A stretch of 64,000 nucleotides of DNA, from the NCBI GenBank assembly GCA_900472485.1, contig UCII01000008.1:124001-188000 (forward strand). The letters run 5' to 3'. The translations under genes and the position numbers were made by a program. Source of the stretch: Hyphomicrobiales bacterium. GTDB taxonomy: Bacteria; Pseudomonadota; Alphaproteobacteria; Rhizobiales; Rhizobiaceae. Position 1 is the stretch's first letter. Each line of letters begins with the position of its first letter. Shown one piece after another: positions 24,215-33,334 of this stretch. The notes under the pieces were generated by a model that saw nothing but the letters and a program-made list of their open reading frames with translations, was not told the origin of the DNA and ran no database searches.

Positions 24215-24409
24215 ATGGCTACGAAAGACGATCAGATCACCGCCCTTGAAGACGCCATTGCGATGGGCGCGAGGAAGGTGATTTTTCACTCCGGCGGTAC
24301 CCGCCGTGAAGTGGAGTATCACTCTTTGAAAGAGATGCGGGAAGCTCTCTCGGCATTGAAGGCCAGTCGCTCGACCCGTGCACCGATCATTCGCGCGGCG
24401 CTCGACTGA
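24215..24409 (+). CDS. Head-tail joining protein gpW-like
   Basis: A 64-residue protein from ATG 24215, four bases after the terminase stop. It has the gpW family pattern: DDQITALEDAIAMGARKVIF, then EYHSLKEMREALSALKA. gpW plugs the portal after DNA packaging and prepares it for tail attachment. Its place between terminase and portal is the one used in lambda. Its stop overlaps the portal start (ATGA). Confidence 0.8.
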   Translation: MATKDDQITALEDAIAMGARKVIFHSGGTRREVEYHSLKEMREALSALKASRSTRAPIIRAALD

Positions 24410-25947
24410 TGAGTGTTGCCAATCTGATCGACCGGACCATTGGCTATTTTGCGCCGGAAGCTGGCCTTCGGCGCATCAAGCATCGTGCCGCGATGGACAT
24501 CATGTCACGCGGCTATGCCGCAGCCGACACAAGTCGCATGAAATCCGGCAGGCGCGCACGCTCGACATCGGCGGACGCGGAAATATCCCGCGCCGGTCGG
24601 ACGCTTCGGGACCGCATGCGCGATCTCGTGCGGAATAATCCTTACGCGGCGCATGCTGTCGCGCAACTTGTCTCCCATGCGATTGGCGACGGGATTGTGC
24701 CGCGCTCTAAAGACAAAAAAGTCAACGAGCTTTTTGACGAATGGAGCAAGGTTTGCGATGCGGATGGCGACCTAGATTTCTACGGCCTCCAATCGCTAGC
24801 CGTGCGCGGCATGTTCGAGTCGGGCGATGGTTTGGTGCGCCGCCGCCGTCGCCGGCTTGAGGATGGCTTGCCGGTTCCCCTGCAATTGCAGGTCATAGAA
24901 ACCGATCTGATCGACACCACGAAGGAAGGCGTTCTTGCCGGTGGCGGCAAGGTTATCCAAGGGCTTGAGTTTGACGCCATCGGGCGCAAGCGAGCCTATT
25001 GGATGTTCGGCTCGCATCCCGGCAATAGCTTCTTCGACCCGCTGTCGTCAGTGGTATCGAAGCCGGTTCCCGCCTCGGAAATCGCCCATGTCTTCGAAAA
25101 GCAACGGACGCAGGTTCGCGGTACGCCTTGGGGCGTGCCGGCGATGGACGATATGCACGACCTCGCCAAGTACGAGGAATCGGAGCTTGTTCGAAAGCGC
25201 CTTGAATCTTGCCTTGTCGGCGTGATGAGCGGCGGCGAAGAACAAGACATGCTCGGCACGCCGATGGATGACGGCACGGGCAAGGCGTTGCAGCCGGGCG
25301 TCTACAACGCGCGTGGCGAGCGTGTCGAAAAGTTCGAGCCGGGAACATTTTATAATGCGGTGGGTGGCAGGCGGCTCGACTTTTCGCAGCCTGCGGCAAC
25401 CGGCGGATACGACCCTTACAAGGTGTCGATGCTGCACACCATCGCAGCCGGTTGGCGCATGCCTTACTTCATCCTGACGGGCCGACTGGACAAGGTAAAC
25501 TATTCGTCGGGCAAGATCGGCATTGAGACCTTCAAACGAATTATCTCAGAGCTGCAATGGAAGTTCATCATTCCGATGCTGTTGCAGCCAATTTGGGATT
25601 GGTTTTGCGAAGCGGCCTATCTCGCTGGCCTGATCAAGTCGCCGAAGGTTCCGGTGAAATGGTCGCCGCCTCGGTTCTATTCGGCTGACCCGCTGAAAGA
25701 CACCAACGCTAAGGTTAAGGAAGTGCGTGCCGGTTTCCGGTCGCACGCTTCCGTCATTGCCGAGTCCGGCGAAGACCCCGACGAGGTGATTGCCGAGATA
25801 GCAGAATTCCAGCGGAAAATAGACAAGCTAGGGCTTGTTTTTGACACGGACGCCCGCCGCGTTTCGCAGGCCGGGCAGTTGCAACAGGGATGGGATGATG
25901 ATCCCCCCGACAAGACGGAAGAGAGCCAAGACGATGACGAGACTTGA
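24409..25947 (+). CDS. Phage portal protein (lambda gpB family)
   Basis: A 512-residue protein of the lambda-type portal family. The N-terminus carries RMKSGRRARSTSADAEISRA and RDRMRDLVRNNPYAAHAVAQ; the middle holds QVIETDLIDT and EIAHVFEKQRTQVRGTPWGV, and the C-terminal part holds LTGRLDKVNYSSGKIGIETF, all typical. It forms the dodecameric channel at one head vertex through which DNA enters and leaves. An acidic tail (DDDPPDKTEE-type) closes it. It overlaps the protease gene by 14 bases. Confidence 0.95.
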   Translation: MSVANLIDRTIGYFAPEAGLRRIKHRAAMDIMSRGYAAADTSRMKSGRRARSTSADAEISRAGRTLRDRMRDLVRNNPYAAHAVAQLVSHAIGDGIVPRSKDKKVNELFDEWSKVCDADGDLDFYGLQSLAVRGMFESGDGLVRRRRRRLEDGLPVPLQLQVIETDLIDTTKEGVLAGGGKVIQGLEFDAIGRKRAYWMFGSHPGNSFFDPLSSVVSKPVPASEIAHVFEKQRTQVRGTPWGVPAMDDMHDLAKYEESELVRKRLESCLVGVMSGGEEQDMLGTPMDDGTGKALQPGVYNARGERVEKFEPGTFYNAVGGRRLDFSQPAATGGYDPYKVSMLHTIAAGWRMPYFILTGRLDKVNYSSGKIGIETFKRIISELQWKFIIPMLLQPIWDWFCEAAYLAGLIKSPKVPVKWSPPRFYSADPLKDTNAKVKEVRAGFRSHASVIAESGEDPDEVIAEIAEFQRKIDKLGLVFDTDARRVSQAGQLQQGWDDDPPDKTEESQDDDET

Positions 25948-26581
25948 AGTCCGAAAGGCACCCGCTAGCCTGCCGATGCAGTTTCGCGGAGAGGCTCTTA
26001 ACAGCTCTATCGACACTGATGCGCGCACCGTGACGCTGGCGTTTACCACCGGGGCGGCTGTCCGCCGCCTCCGTTACACGGGTTGGGATACAGCCGTGCC
26101 GTTTGACGAAATTCTTGTCGTCAGCGAAAGGGCGCTCGATCTCTCTCGCATGAATGCCGGCGCTCCCGTGCTGGACAGCCATTCCCGGTGGTCAACCTTT
26201 TCGCAGGTTGCCGTCGTGGAGCGGGCTTGGGTCGAGGGTGGCGAGGGCATGTGCATGATACGGTTTCCGAAGCCGGGCATTGATGCCGCCGCTGATCGCA
26301 TGTTCGGTCTGGTCTCCGACAAGATCATCAAGAATGTGTCGGTTGGCTATTCCATCGACAAAATCCGTATCGAGGAAGCGCAGAAGAAGGGCGACGTTGA
26401 AAAGATTTTCGTGGAGCGCTGGACGCCGAACGAAGTTTCTTTTGTGACGGTGCCCGCCGATCCCGGCGCGCAGGTTCGCGCAAGCGAGGCAACCTTTCCC
26501 TTGCTTGTCGGCGAGCCGGATAGCCATCTGATCCGCGCCGCTCGCATGCGCATGGCCGAAGCCGCGCTTCGCCTGGCCTAA
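25934..26581 (+). CDS. Prohead protease (HK97/U35-like)
   Basis: A 215-residue protein from ATG 25934 inside the portal end. It has the prohead serine protease pattern: APVLDSHSRWSTFSQVAVVE (catalytic His) and IIKNVSVGYSIDKIRIEE (catalytic Ser in the NVSVGY block). It then ends with ERWTPNEVSFVTVPADPGAQ. It trims the capsid N-terminal scaffold region before the shell matures. The capsid gene follows at once, with a hairpin in between. Confidence 0.85.
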   Translation: MTRLEVRKAPASLPMQFRGEALNSSIDTDARTVTLAFTTGAAVRRLRYTGWDTAVPFDEILVVSERALDLSRMNAGAPVLDSHSRWSTFSQVAVVERAWVEGGEGMCMIRFPKPGIDAAADRMFGLVSDKIIKNVSVGYSIDKIRIEEAQKKGDVEKIFVERWTPNEVSFVTVPADPGAQVRASEATFPLLVGEPDSHLIRAARMRMAEAALRLA

Positions 26582-26605
26582 TCTAAATCCTCTGTTTCAG
26601 AGTTC

Positions 26606-26640
26606 GCCGCCTGCGCTCCGCCGGGACGCAGGGCGACGGC
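26606..26640 (+). repeat. Intercistronic hairpin before the capsid gene
   Basis: CCTGCG at 26610-26615 pairs with CGCAGG at 26627-26632, with extra outer pairs (GCCG/CGGC). It lies between protease and capsid genes, and no T-run follows. It may stabilise the mRNA. Confidence 0.4.
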
Positions 26641-26680
26641 GCTTGTTTTGCCCGGTACTATTCAAAAGGAACCGCACGCC

Positions 26681-28336
26681 ATGAAAAAGGCTGCATATGT
26701 TTTCGCGACCGTCGCCGCAATTCTTTGCTTCGGCCTCGCCTTCGTCATCATTTCCGCTGATCCCTCCCACGCCTCGACGCTGATCGGTCACGACGCCATT
26801 TTGCAGGGCGGCGGCTTGGGCCACATGCTTCAAGCGTCGCCAGCGATACTGGCGTTGCGCAGCAAGTTGACCGACCTGACCAGCCGTGCCGAGAAAAAGC
26901 GGGGCGAGCTAGTGGACGGTCTGTCGAGCGAGGCCGCTCGGGCTATCGAGCAAGACCATGCCGGCATACTTGCCGAAATCGAGCAGGTCCGCAGTGAGAT
27001 TACCACGCTCGAAAACGCCGCGCGCAGTGCGCCAGTCACGCCGCCGAACAATCAAAATATCGATGCCGAGCAGCAAGGTATCCTCGCCGAGCGCACGCGT
27101 TCGGCGACGATTGACGAACTTGCGGCCCGCGCTGGCGTGGCTGACTTCGGTCGTGAGCATATCCGTGCCGGAACATCGGTTGAGGCGTTCCGCTCGGCAC
27201 TGTTCGAAAAGCTGTTCGATAAGGACCAGTCGGTCAAAACTGACAGTCATGTTCGGGCGCAGGTCGGGCAGGATCAAAGCGAAACGATCCGCTCGGCCCG
27301 TATCGAAGCGCTGTCTTACGGACTGGGCGCTCCCATGCCGAAGGACGGTCCATCTGCTGCCGCCCGACAATTCACGGGGCAAGGGCTTATCGATATCGCT
27401 GCGGATAGCGTCAATTTCCGTGGTCGCCGCATGCTGAACGCCCGCGACATCGACGACATTTTCACGCGCGCGTCGCACGCAACCTCCGACTTCCCGGCAA
27501 TCTTCGAAGGTGCTGTGAACCGCACGCTTGAGCAGCGTTACGCGCTCGCGCAGCCGACATTCCGCAAGTTTGCACGAAAGAAAAACTTCCGCGACTTCCG
27601 CCCGGATACTGTTGTCCGGGTCGGCGACTTCCCGTTGCTGAAAAAGGTGCTGGAGAACGGCGAAATCAAATATGGCTCGTTCGGCGAGGGCAAGGAATCG
27701 GTGCGCGTATTCAGCTATGCCATCGCGCTCAACATCAGCCGTCCTATGCTCATCAACGACGATCTCGGCGCCATCGCCGATCTTTTGACGAGCTACGGTT
27801 CCTCGGTCGCGCTCTTCGAGGAAGTCACCTTCTATGCCGACGCCTACAATGGCAAATTGGCCGATGGAAAGCCTGTCTTCCACGCCGATCACGGCAATCT
27901 TGGCACTGCCTCGGCGATCTCCGTGGATAGCGTCGGCGAGGGCCGCAAGGCCATGAGCAAACAGAAGACTATCGATGACAGGCCGATGCTGGCGAACCCG
28001 GCGCGCATTATGCTTGTCGGTCCTGATCAGCTCACGAACGCGGAGAAGCTGCTGGCCTCTATAACCCCGGCGACGGTTTCAACGGTCAACATTTTCTCGG
28101 GCAAGTTCGAGCTTGTCGAAACTTCGCAGATCGAGGGGCCGGGTTGGGACTTGTTTGCCGATCCCGCGTCCGGTTCCAATTACCGTTGGGGCTACCTGGA
28201 TGGTTACGAAGCGCCGCGCGTTCGCATGGACGAGCCGTTTGGCCGGCAGGGCTTCAGCATGTCGGTAGAACATGACTTCGGCTGCGGCGCGACCGACTTC
28301 CGCTTTGGCTATCACAATCCCGGCAAGCCGGCCTAA
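26681..28336 (+). CDS. Major capsid protein with signal-like N-terminus
   Basis: A 551-residue protein from ATG 26681 (AAGGA upstream). The N-terminus is odd for a capsid: KKAAYVFATVAAILCFGLAF followed by VIISADPSHAS, a hydrophobic segment with a signal-peptidase-like site. A coiled coil (about 55-105, LRSKLTDLTSRAEKKRGEL) follows, as in the scaffold region of HK97-type capsids. The shell domain then covers about 150-551, with QPTFRKFARKKNFRDFRPDT, PVFHADHGNL and NPARIMLVGPDQLTNAEKLL. The upstream protease would remove the N-terminal part. Confidence 0.85.
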   Translation: MKKAAYVFATVAAILCFGLAFVIISADPSHASTLIGHDAILQGGGLGHMLQASPAILALRSKLTDLTSRAEKKRGELVDGLSSEAARAIEQDHAGILAEIEQVRSEITTLENAARSAPVTPPNNQNIDAEQQGILAERTRSATIDELAARAGVADFGREHIRAGTSVEAFRSALFEKLFDKDQSVKTDSHVRAQVGQDQSETIRSARIEALSYGLGAPMPKDGPSAAARQFTGQGLIDIAADSVNFRGRRMLNARDIDDIFTRASHATSDFPAIFEGAVNRTLEQRYALAQPTFRKFARKKNFRDFRPDTVVRVGDFPLLKKVLENGEIKYGSFGEGKESVRVFSYAIALNISRPMLINDDLGAIADLLTSYGSSVALFEEVTFYADAYNGKLADGKPVFHADHGNLGTASAISVDSVGEGRKAMSKQKTIDDRPMLANPARIMLVGPDQLTNAEKLLASITPATVSTVNIFSGKFELVETSQIEGPGWDLFADPASGSNYRWGYLDGYEAPRVRMDEPFGRQGFSMSVEHDFGCGATDFRFGYHNPGKPA

Positions 28337-28355
28337 TCCGGCATCGCGAAACAGG

Positions 28356-28375
28356 GGCGGTCCTTCGGGTCCGCC
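28356..28375 (+). repeat. Intercistronic hairpin after the capsid gene
   Basis: GGCGG-T-CC pairs with GG-T-CCGCC around a TTCG tetraloop, with one T-T mismatch. It lies between capsid and decoration genes without a T-run. It resembles the hairpins at 26606, 39268 and 41405. Confidence 0.4.
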
Positions 28376-28408
28376 TCACGTCTTCGTTGTTCACAAGGAA
28401 CGATCACC

Positions 28409-28729
28409 ATGAAAAATTATATTCAGCCCGGCGACACCCTCCCATTGACCGCGTCCGCCGATGTGAAGTCGGGCGAGGGCGTGCTTATAGGCAAGCTCTT
28501 CGGCGTTGCTGCGCATTCCGCCTTGAAGGACGAGCAGGTCAACCTTGCCCGCAAAGGCGTTTTTGAACTTCCCAAGGTCGAAGCCCAGGCATGGGCTGAA
28601 GGGGTGCCGCTCTATTGGGACGCTGGTCTTGTCACCACGGATGGCACGGGTGGCAAGGTCAAGATCGGCTATTCCGCCGGCAGCGCCGCCAATCCGTCCG
28701 CCTTTGGCGATGTGCTGTTGCACCAGTAG
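28409..28729 (+). CDS. Capsid decoration/DUF2190-type protein
   Basis: A 106-residue beta-rich protein starting MKNYIQPGDTLPLTASADVK and holding SGEGVLIGKLFGVAAHSA, the typical opening of the DUF2190 family found next to phage capsid genes. These proteins decorate or stabilise the shell. The position directly after the capsid supports this. Two bases separate its stop from the next start. Confidence 0.8.
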   Translation: MKNYIQPGDTLPLTASADVKSGEGVLIGKLFGVAAHSALKDEQVNLARKGVFELPKVEAQAWAEGVPLYWDAGLVTTDGTGGKVKIGYSAGSAANPSAFGDVLLHQ

Positions 28730-28730
28730 G

Positions 28731-29108
28731 ATGGTGGATTGGCGAAAACTGGAAGCTGCCGTTGATCGCAAGATTGGCGGCGCTTTTGGCGAGCGGGTGC
28801 GGCTTTCCTTCATGAAGGGAGGGAAGTCGGACCCGGAGCGCCCGCAGATCATCGTTCGCTGCGAAGCTCTTTGTGAGGGTGGCGACGATTCAAAGCCGAT
28901 AGGCGTCGGGCAGACCGGAGCGTTTCGCAGCCGGCTTGCGGCGGGGGAGGCGGAGCTTTTCCTAGATCGCAGTTCCTATGACGGCCCAAGACTTCAACCC
29001 GGCGATGCCGTTCGTGCGATAGATCGCATTGGCGAACCCGTTTGGGAAATCAGCACCATTAGCGACCGCTATAGCAATCTGATTGTCGCCGTTCTTCGCG
29101 AAAAGTGA
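28731..29108 (+). CDS. Head-tail connector-type protein
   Basis: A 125-residue protein from ATG 28731. It opens with WRKLEAAVDRKIGGAFGERV and ends in a beta-rich part (YDGPRLQPGDAVRAIDRIGE). The size, fold pattern and place between the decoration protein and the baseplate genes fit a head completion or connector protein. No confident family name is given. Confidence 0.55.
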   Translation: MVDWRKLEAAVDRKIGGAFGERVRLSFMKGGKSDPERPQIIVRCEALCEGGDDSKPIGVGQTGAFRSRLAAGEAELFLDRSSYDGPRLQPGDAVRAIDRIGEPVWEISTISDRYSNLIVAVLREK

Positions 29109-29117
29109 GTGTGACGC

Positions 29118-29870
29118 ATGTCTCTTGCCTGCATTGCAATCCGCATCGCCGCCGTCCAAGCACTGAAAGGCCGAACGATGGTCGGCGAAAATGTGCTCGA
29201 TAGCGAGATTGGCACTCTCGACGTTGGCGCGGACGGCGCTCTGCGCACCCCGAAAGAAAAGCCGTTTATTTCTGTTTATGTCGGGGCGTCCAAGGCGACC
29301 GATGGGCTAGACCTGCGTGCGTTCAATAAGAACGGGAATGTCGATATTATCTTTGAGGCCGGCATCGCTTCGCCGCATGTAGCGACGGACCCGGAGACGG
29401 ATGAAAGCGTCATATATGAGGGGCTACCTGCGACGGACGCGAATTTCGAGTTTCAGCTTGATATCACGATGCGGCAGATTAGCGATGTTCTTGCGGACCC
29501 TGATAACGAATGGTCGGAGCTATTCCGGTCCCTCAGTCTTCGCCTCATTTCTGCGGAGCGAGATCGTATCAGCGCCGATGCGAACGGAACGCGGCTCGCT
29601 GCCCATAGAATGAAGCTGACCGCCGAAGTGATCGCCGATCCCATTCGCGGCATGCCTCTCGCCCCTGCTTCGCCCTTGGCGCGATTTTTCGCCAAGTGCG
29701 AGGCTGATCTAATTCCCGGAGCGCCGGACATGGCGAAGAATGTCGCCCTCATGCGCGCGCAGATTTCGGGCGATGCGGAAGAGCTGCAAACCGCCATGCG
29801 GCGCTACGGCATGATCTACAGCGAAGCCGACGCCATGTTGATGACGCCTGCATTCGAGGTGACGCGATGA
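29118..29870 (+). CDS. Phage neck/tail completion-type protein
   Basis: A 250-residue protein starting at ATG 29118. The first 45 residues hold ACIAIRIAAVQALKGRTMVG, and a beta region with KPFISVYVGASKATDGLDLR follows. The C-terminal half is helical (RISADANGTRLAAHRMKLTA). Position just before baseplate V suggests a neck or tail completion role such as P2 gpR/gpS, but the family is not recognised. Its stop overlaps the baseplate V start. Confidence 0.5.
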   Translation: MSLACIAIRIAAVQALKGRTMVGENVLDSEIGTLDVGADGALRTPKEKPFISVYVGASKATDGLDLRAFNKNGNVDIIFEAGIASPHVATDPETDESVIYEGLPATDANFEFQLDITMRQISDVLADPDNEWSELFRSLSLRLISAERDRISADANGTRLAAHRMKLTAEVIADPIRGMPLAPASPLARFFAKCEADLIPGAPDMAKNVALMRAQISGDAEELQTAMRRYGMIYSEADAMLMTPAFEVTR

Positions 29871-30418
29871 CGGGCCTCGTTGAACAGCTTTCGGACATGA
29901 TGCACCGCATTGCCGAGCTTGAGCGCCGCAACCGCAATCGCCGCCGGAAAGGGACGATCGCAGAAATCAGTGACGACAAAAGCAAGTATCGGGTCAAGCT
30001 GTCCGATCAGAATGGCAAGCCCTACCTTTCGCCTTGGATCAAAGCGCGGACACTCGCGGCTGGTGGCGTCAAGGTGGATGTGATCTATCAGAAGGGAGAG
30101 CAAGTCGATGTCGTGTCCGAAAGCGGAGACATGGCGGATGCGCAGATAGATTTCTCCACCTACAGCGATGCGAATGCTCGCGAGAACAAGGATATGCCGC
30201 TACACATCAAGATCGGCGATACCGTCGTGGAAGCATCGGCCGATCTGGTGAAGGTTACGGGTGCAAACGTCATTGTTCATTCGCCAAACGTTCAGCTTGG
30301 CGGCGAGGGCGGCAAGAAAGTCGCCCGCATTGGGGATAGGGTCGATGTCGGGGCCGGCTCGTCAAAGGGCCTTTGGCCTATTGTCGAAGGCTCGTCCAGC
30401 GTCTTCGCAAGTGATTAA
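29867..30418 (+). CDS. Baseplate assembly protein V (spike)
   Basis: A 183-residue protein. The N-terminal helix MTGLVEQLSDMMHRIAELER and an OB-fold (RKGTIAEISDDKSKYRVKLS, then PWIKARTLAAGGVKVDVIYQ) are typical of P2 gpV. The C-terminal part (DTVVEASADLVKVTGANVIV, NVQLGGEGGKKVARIGD) is the beta-helical needle that pierces the outer membrane. It starts the baseplate module V-W-J-I. The stop overlaps a gene on the other strand. Confidence 0.9.
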   Translation: MTGLVEQLSDMMHRIAELERRNRNRRRKGTIAEISDDKSKYRVKLSDQNGKPYLSPWIKARTLAAGGVKVDVIYQKGEQVDVVSESGDMADAQIDFSTYSDANARENKDMPLHIKIGDTVVEASADLVKVTGANVIVHSPNVQLGGEGGKKVARIGDRVDVGAGSSKGLWPIVEGSSSVFASD

Positions 30419-30735
30419 GGATCGAACGTCCACGCGTTCGTTCGGAAATCTTTTCCTGCCATGACCGGCCCTCCGGTCGCAACGCCGCGTGTTGGCGTAC
30501 AGATGTAATAGAGGTTCCCAGCATCGAAAATCGCGATGACCGGTTCCTCGCCTGTCCCGTAGTAAGCGGGAAGCCGCCCTCCAACTTCGCAGTGATTGGA
30601 GTGACCGTCGTGATGCCACGACAGCGCCCTAATGCGGGGGCCGCCGGCTGGGGCACCAACGTTTCTACGTGTTGCCTCGTAAACCTGTTCTGCCTGTTCG
30701 GCGTTCTCGGCTAACGGAATGAAGAATGCAACCAT
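30415..30735 (-). CDS. Opposite-strand small protein in the baseplate module
   Basis: A 106-residue protein read against the late operon, with a perfect AAGGAGGG before its ATG at 30735. It begins MVAFFIPLAENAEQAEQVYE and holds RALSWHHDGHSNHCEVGGRL and IFDAGNLYYICTPTRG. No domain is recognised. Placement between V and W on the reverse strand, with its own ribosome binding site, is the pattern of lysogen-expressed cargo. The start of the baseplate W gene lies 115 bases beyond. Confidence 0.65.
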   Translation of the reverse strand: MVAFFIPLAENAEQAEQVYEATRRNVGAPAGGPRIRALSWHHDGHSNHCEVGGRLPAYYGTGEEPVIAIFDAGNLYYICTPTRGVATGGPVMAGKDFRTNAWTFDP

Positions 30736-30850
30736 GTGTCCCTCCTTATGAGGGCGTCACTCTATCACAGCTTTAGCAAATGTCTCTTGAACCTGTCGCG
30801 GGCCGATTGGCGACACTGCGTTCTTTGTCAAAAGAAAAGAGGTTTGGACC

Positions 30851-31228
30851 ATGCCGGATTCAGCGGGAGTAAGCGTCGCAAGCGGCAAGTCGCTCAGCAA
30901 TTGGGGCCACGTCGAACAGTCTGTGCGCAAAATACTGACGACGCCGAAACGGTCGCGGGTCATGCGCCGAAACTTCGGCAGTGACCTACCGGACTTGATC
31001 GACGGCAAGATGACCCGCCGCAATATCCTCGCTGTTTACTCCGCAGCGGCGCGCGCAATTCTCGAATGGGAGCCTCGCTATCGCATGTCGGCGGGCGGGG
31101 TCACGCGGGCGGAAGCGGACGGCTCAATCACCCTCGAAATCTTCGGAACCTATTACCCACGCGGCCATCGCGGCGACTACTCCATTTCGGAGAGCGCAAG
31201 CATCCGCGTCATCTATAGCGGGGCCTGA
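30851..31228 (+). CDS. Baseplate wedge protein W (gp25-like)
   Basis: A 125-residue protein of the GpW/Gp25 family. VEQSVRKILTTPKRSRVMRR and FGSDLPDLIDGKM give the EPR-type core, and ILEWEPRYRM completes it. It forms part of the baseplate wedge, holding sheath and spike together. The next gene starts two bases after its stop. Confidence 0.9.
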   Translation: MPDSAGVSVASGKSLSNWGHVEQSVRKILTTPKRSRVMRRNFGSDLPDLIDGKMTRRNILAVYSAAARAILEWEPRYRMSAGGVTRAEADGSITLEIFGTYYPRGHRGDYSISESASIRVIYSGA

Positions 31229-31230
31229 GT

Positions 31231-32121
31231 ATGGCAATTCACACGCCTGATATCATCGACGTTTCCCGACTGCCGGAACCCGATGCAATCGAAAAGATCG
31301 ATTTCGAGGCGATCCTTGCGAGCCGCATGGCGGACTTCGACAAGCGGGCTGAGCAAGCAGGTTTCGACTATGACGTTGGCGACCTAGAAACCGATCCCAT
31401 CAAGATCGATCAGGAAGTGCATGCGTTTCGCGAAGTGCTGATGCGCTCGCGGGTGAACGACGGTATCCGCTCGGTCTTGCCCGCCTTCGCGAAGGGTGCC
31501 GATCTGGAGAATGCGGTTTCGCGTGCGAACGTTGTCCGCATTGTTTCCCTGGACGAGCGCGGCAACGTGATCTTTCGGGAAGACGATGATGCTTTGTTGC
31601 GTCGCTATCTGGCGAGCTTCGACGCTCCTGCGGCCGGGTCGGAAGACGGTTATCTTGCCGCTGCTCTGAAGGCTTGGCCGCAGGCTCATGACATCAGAGT
31701 TGTGAACGGCGGCGCTGGCAAAGTCCTTGTCTATCTGCTCGGCGCTGGCGGGTCGCCGGCTCCCTTGGATGCCGTGTTCTCGGTCGCCAAGGCGCTCGAT
31801 GCCAAACAAGTTCGGCCATTGACTGACGATGTGACAGTTTCGGCCGCGCAGATCGAGCGCTATGCCCTTTCGGCAACACTTGTCGTGCCGCGCGGCCCGG
31901 ACCCTGCGCAGGTCGTGGATGCCGCGGTCAAAAGCGTCAAAGCCTTCGGCGCTGCTCGATACCACATCGGGGCGGAGGTTCCGGCTTCGGCTCTTCTAGC
32001 TGCGGCTTACGTGCCGAACGTCATGCGCATTGAGCCTGCATTGGTTGCTGACCTGCCAGCACGGGCAAACATCGCGCCGTACCTGACAGACATCAATCTG
32101 ACTTATCGGGTGCTGATGTGA
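31231..32121 (+). CDS. Baseplate protein J
   Basis: A 296-residue protein of the baseplate J family: FEAILASRMADFDKRAEQAG at the start, then VLMRSRVNDGIRSVLPAFAK and GADLENAV. The middle has DGYLAAALKAWPQAHDIRVV and the C-terminus the beta-rich NINLTYRVL-like ending. gpJ lies at the outer edge of the baseplate wedge. It overlaps the next gene by four bases. Confidence 0.9.
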   Translation: MAIHTPDIIDVSRLPEPDAIEKIDFEAILASRMADFDKRAEQAGFDYDVGDLETDPIKIDQEVHAFREVLMRSRVNDGIRSVLPAFAKGADLENAVSRANVVRIVSLDERGNVIFREDDDALLRRYLASFDAPAAGSEDGYLAAALKAWPQAHDIRVVNGGAGKVLVYLLGAGGSPAPLDAVFSVAKALDAKQVRPLTDDVTVSAAQIERYALSATLVVPRGPDPAQVVDAAVKSVKAFGAARYHIGAEVPASALLAAAYVPNVMRIEPALVADLPARANIAPYLTDINLTYRVLM

Positions 32122-33332
32122 TCCCGGTGGAAACTCATTTGCTGCCGCAAAGCTCTGAGCCGATGGAAAAGGCGCTTGCGGCGGTCGGAGAACGAACCGA
32201 CGCAATCGGTATCGACTGGCAAGCCTATCTCGACCCGATGCGCACGCCCGTTCACTTTCTGCCTGTCCTTGCTCATGCTCATTCGGTCGATATCTGGAAT
32301 CCAAAATGGCCGGTGCATCATCAGCGCCGCGTAATCGCGGATGCCATCTATCATCATCGGATCAAGGGCACGCTTGCCGGCCTTGAAGCCTATGCCGGGA
32401 TCGTCGGCAGCGAGATTATTCGTGCAATCCGGCCACCCGGTACGTTCTTCCTTTCGGGGGGCATGTCGGAAGAGCAGCGTGCGGCGCTCGCCGACCGCAT
32501 GCCGCAAATCCGTATCTACACCCGTGCTGTGCGGTCTAGCGCCGGCAAACGCCTATTCCTATCGGCACGATCTTACTCCGCCTTGGGCGCTTCCTTCGTT
32601 GCCGATAGCAAGGCAGTGGAGCGTATGCGTCCACGCATCACTTTCTTCGAGGGCGGGCTAGAACAGCCGATCAATGTCGAAGAGGTGACGGATATCATTC
32701 CGGGCCTTGGCTATGCGATGTACGAACGGGCCTTGCTGCGGCGGAAGCGTCGGCGCTCCGTTAGCTATCTCGGCGGGAGCCTTCGGTTTTGGGTGACGCT
32801 CGATCACAATCGGTCTGTCGCCGCCTATCGTCGTGCGGACGGCTCGCCCTCGGTCATCCGCTATGGGATGCGTCCGGCAACGGTCCAGCCGGAGGCGCGG
32901 TATGGCAGAGCAGAGGCGGGGAGGGCCGCGTTCTTCGGGCGACCGCTGCACCGCCGTTACTGGTCAAACATGGGTTCCGAGACGCGCGTCTTCGAACGGA
33001 TTGTGATTTGGGACCCGGAAATGGTGCCGCGCCGCAGGGGAGCTTCCTATTTGGGCGTCAGCCGGTTTGGGGTCGCGCCATTCACGGCCGAACTCGTGGT
33101 GCATGCGCCATCGATCCGGCCCCGCCGCGCCTTTGCCATCGGCGGCTATTTCGGCAAGTTCTTCGCCGCCTCGGATGGCGAGAAATATCGGGAAACCCTG
33201 CGTGCACTTCGCGCCGCGAAATCGGCGCGAGACACCATCCTCATCAACACCAAAACATTCCGCAGCCCGCAGGCGGGTCAGCTCATTGTCGCTGGCACGC
33301 CCTTTGTCGCCGGCCGTCTACTCAGGAGCTGA
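32118..33332 (+). CDS. Tail protein I, extended
   Basis: A 404-residue protein. The first 190 residues match tail protein I (gpI): LLPQSSEPMEKALAAVGERT, VHFLPVLAHAHSVDIWNP and RRVIADAIYHHRIKGTLAGL. Family members are usually near 200 residues, so this one has a long C-terminal part with repeated RRxxSYLG-type segments (RRSVSYLGGSLRFWV, RRRGASYLGVSRFGV). The extension may dock the fibre proteins. Its place after J completes the V-W-J-I order. Confidence 0.85.
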   Translation: MIPVETHLLPQSSEPMEKALAAVGERTDAIGIDWQAYLDPMRTPVHFLPVLAHAHSVDIWNPKWPVHHQRRVIADAIYHHRIKGTLAGLEAYAGIVGSEIIRAIRPPGTFFLSGGMSEEQRAALADRMPQIRIYTRAVRSSAGKRLFLSARSYSALGASFVADSKAVERMRPRITFFEGGLEQPINVEEVTDIIPGLGYAMYERALLRRKRRRSVSYLGGSLRFWVTLDHNRSVAAYRRADGSPSVIRYGMRPATVQPEARYGRAEAGRAAFFGRPLHRRYWSNMGSETRVFERIVIWDPEMVPRRRGASYLGVSRFGVAPFTAELVVHAPSIRPRRAFAIGGYFGKFFAASDGEKYRETLRALRAAKSARDTILINTKTFRSPQAGQLIVAGTPFVAGRLLRS

Positions 33333-33334
33333 TT

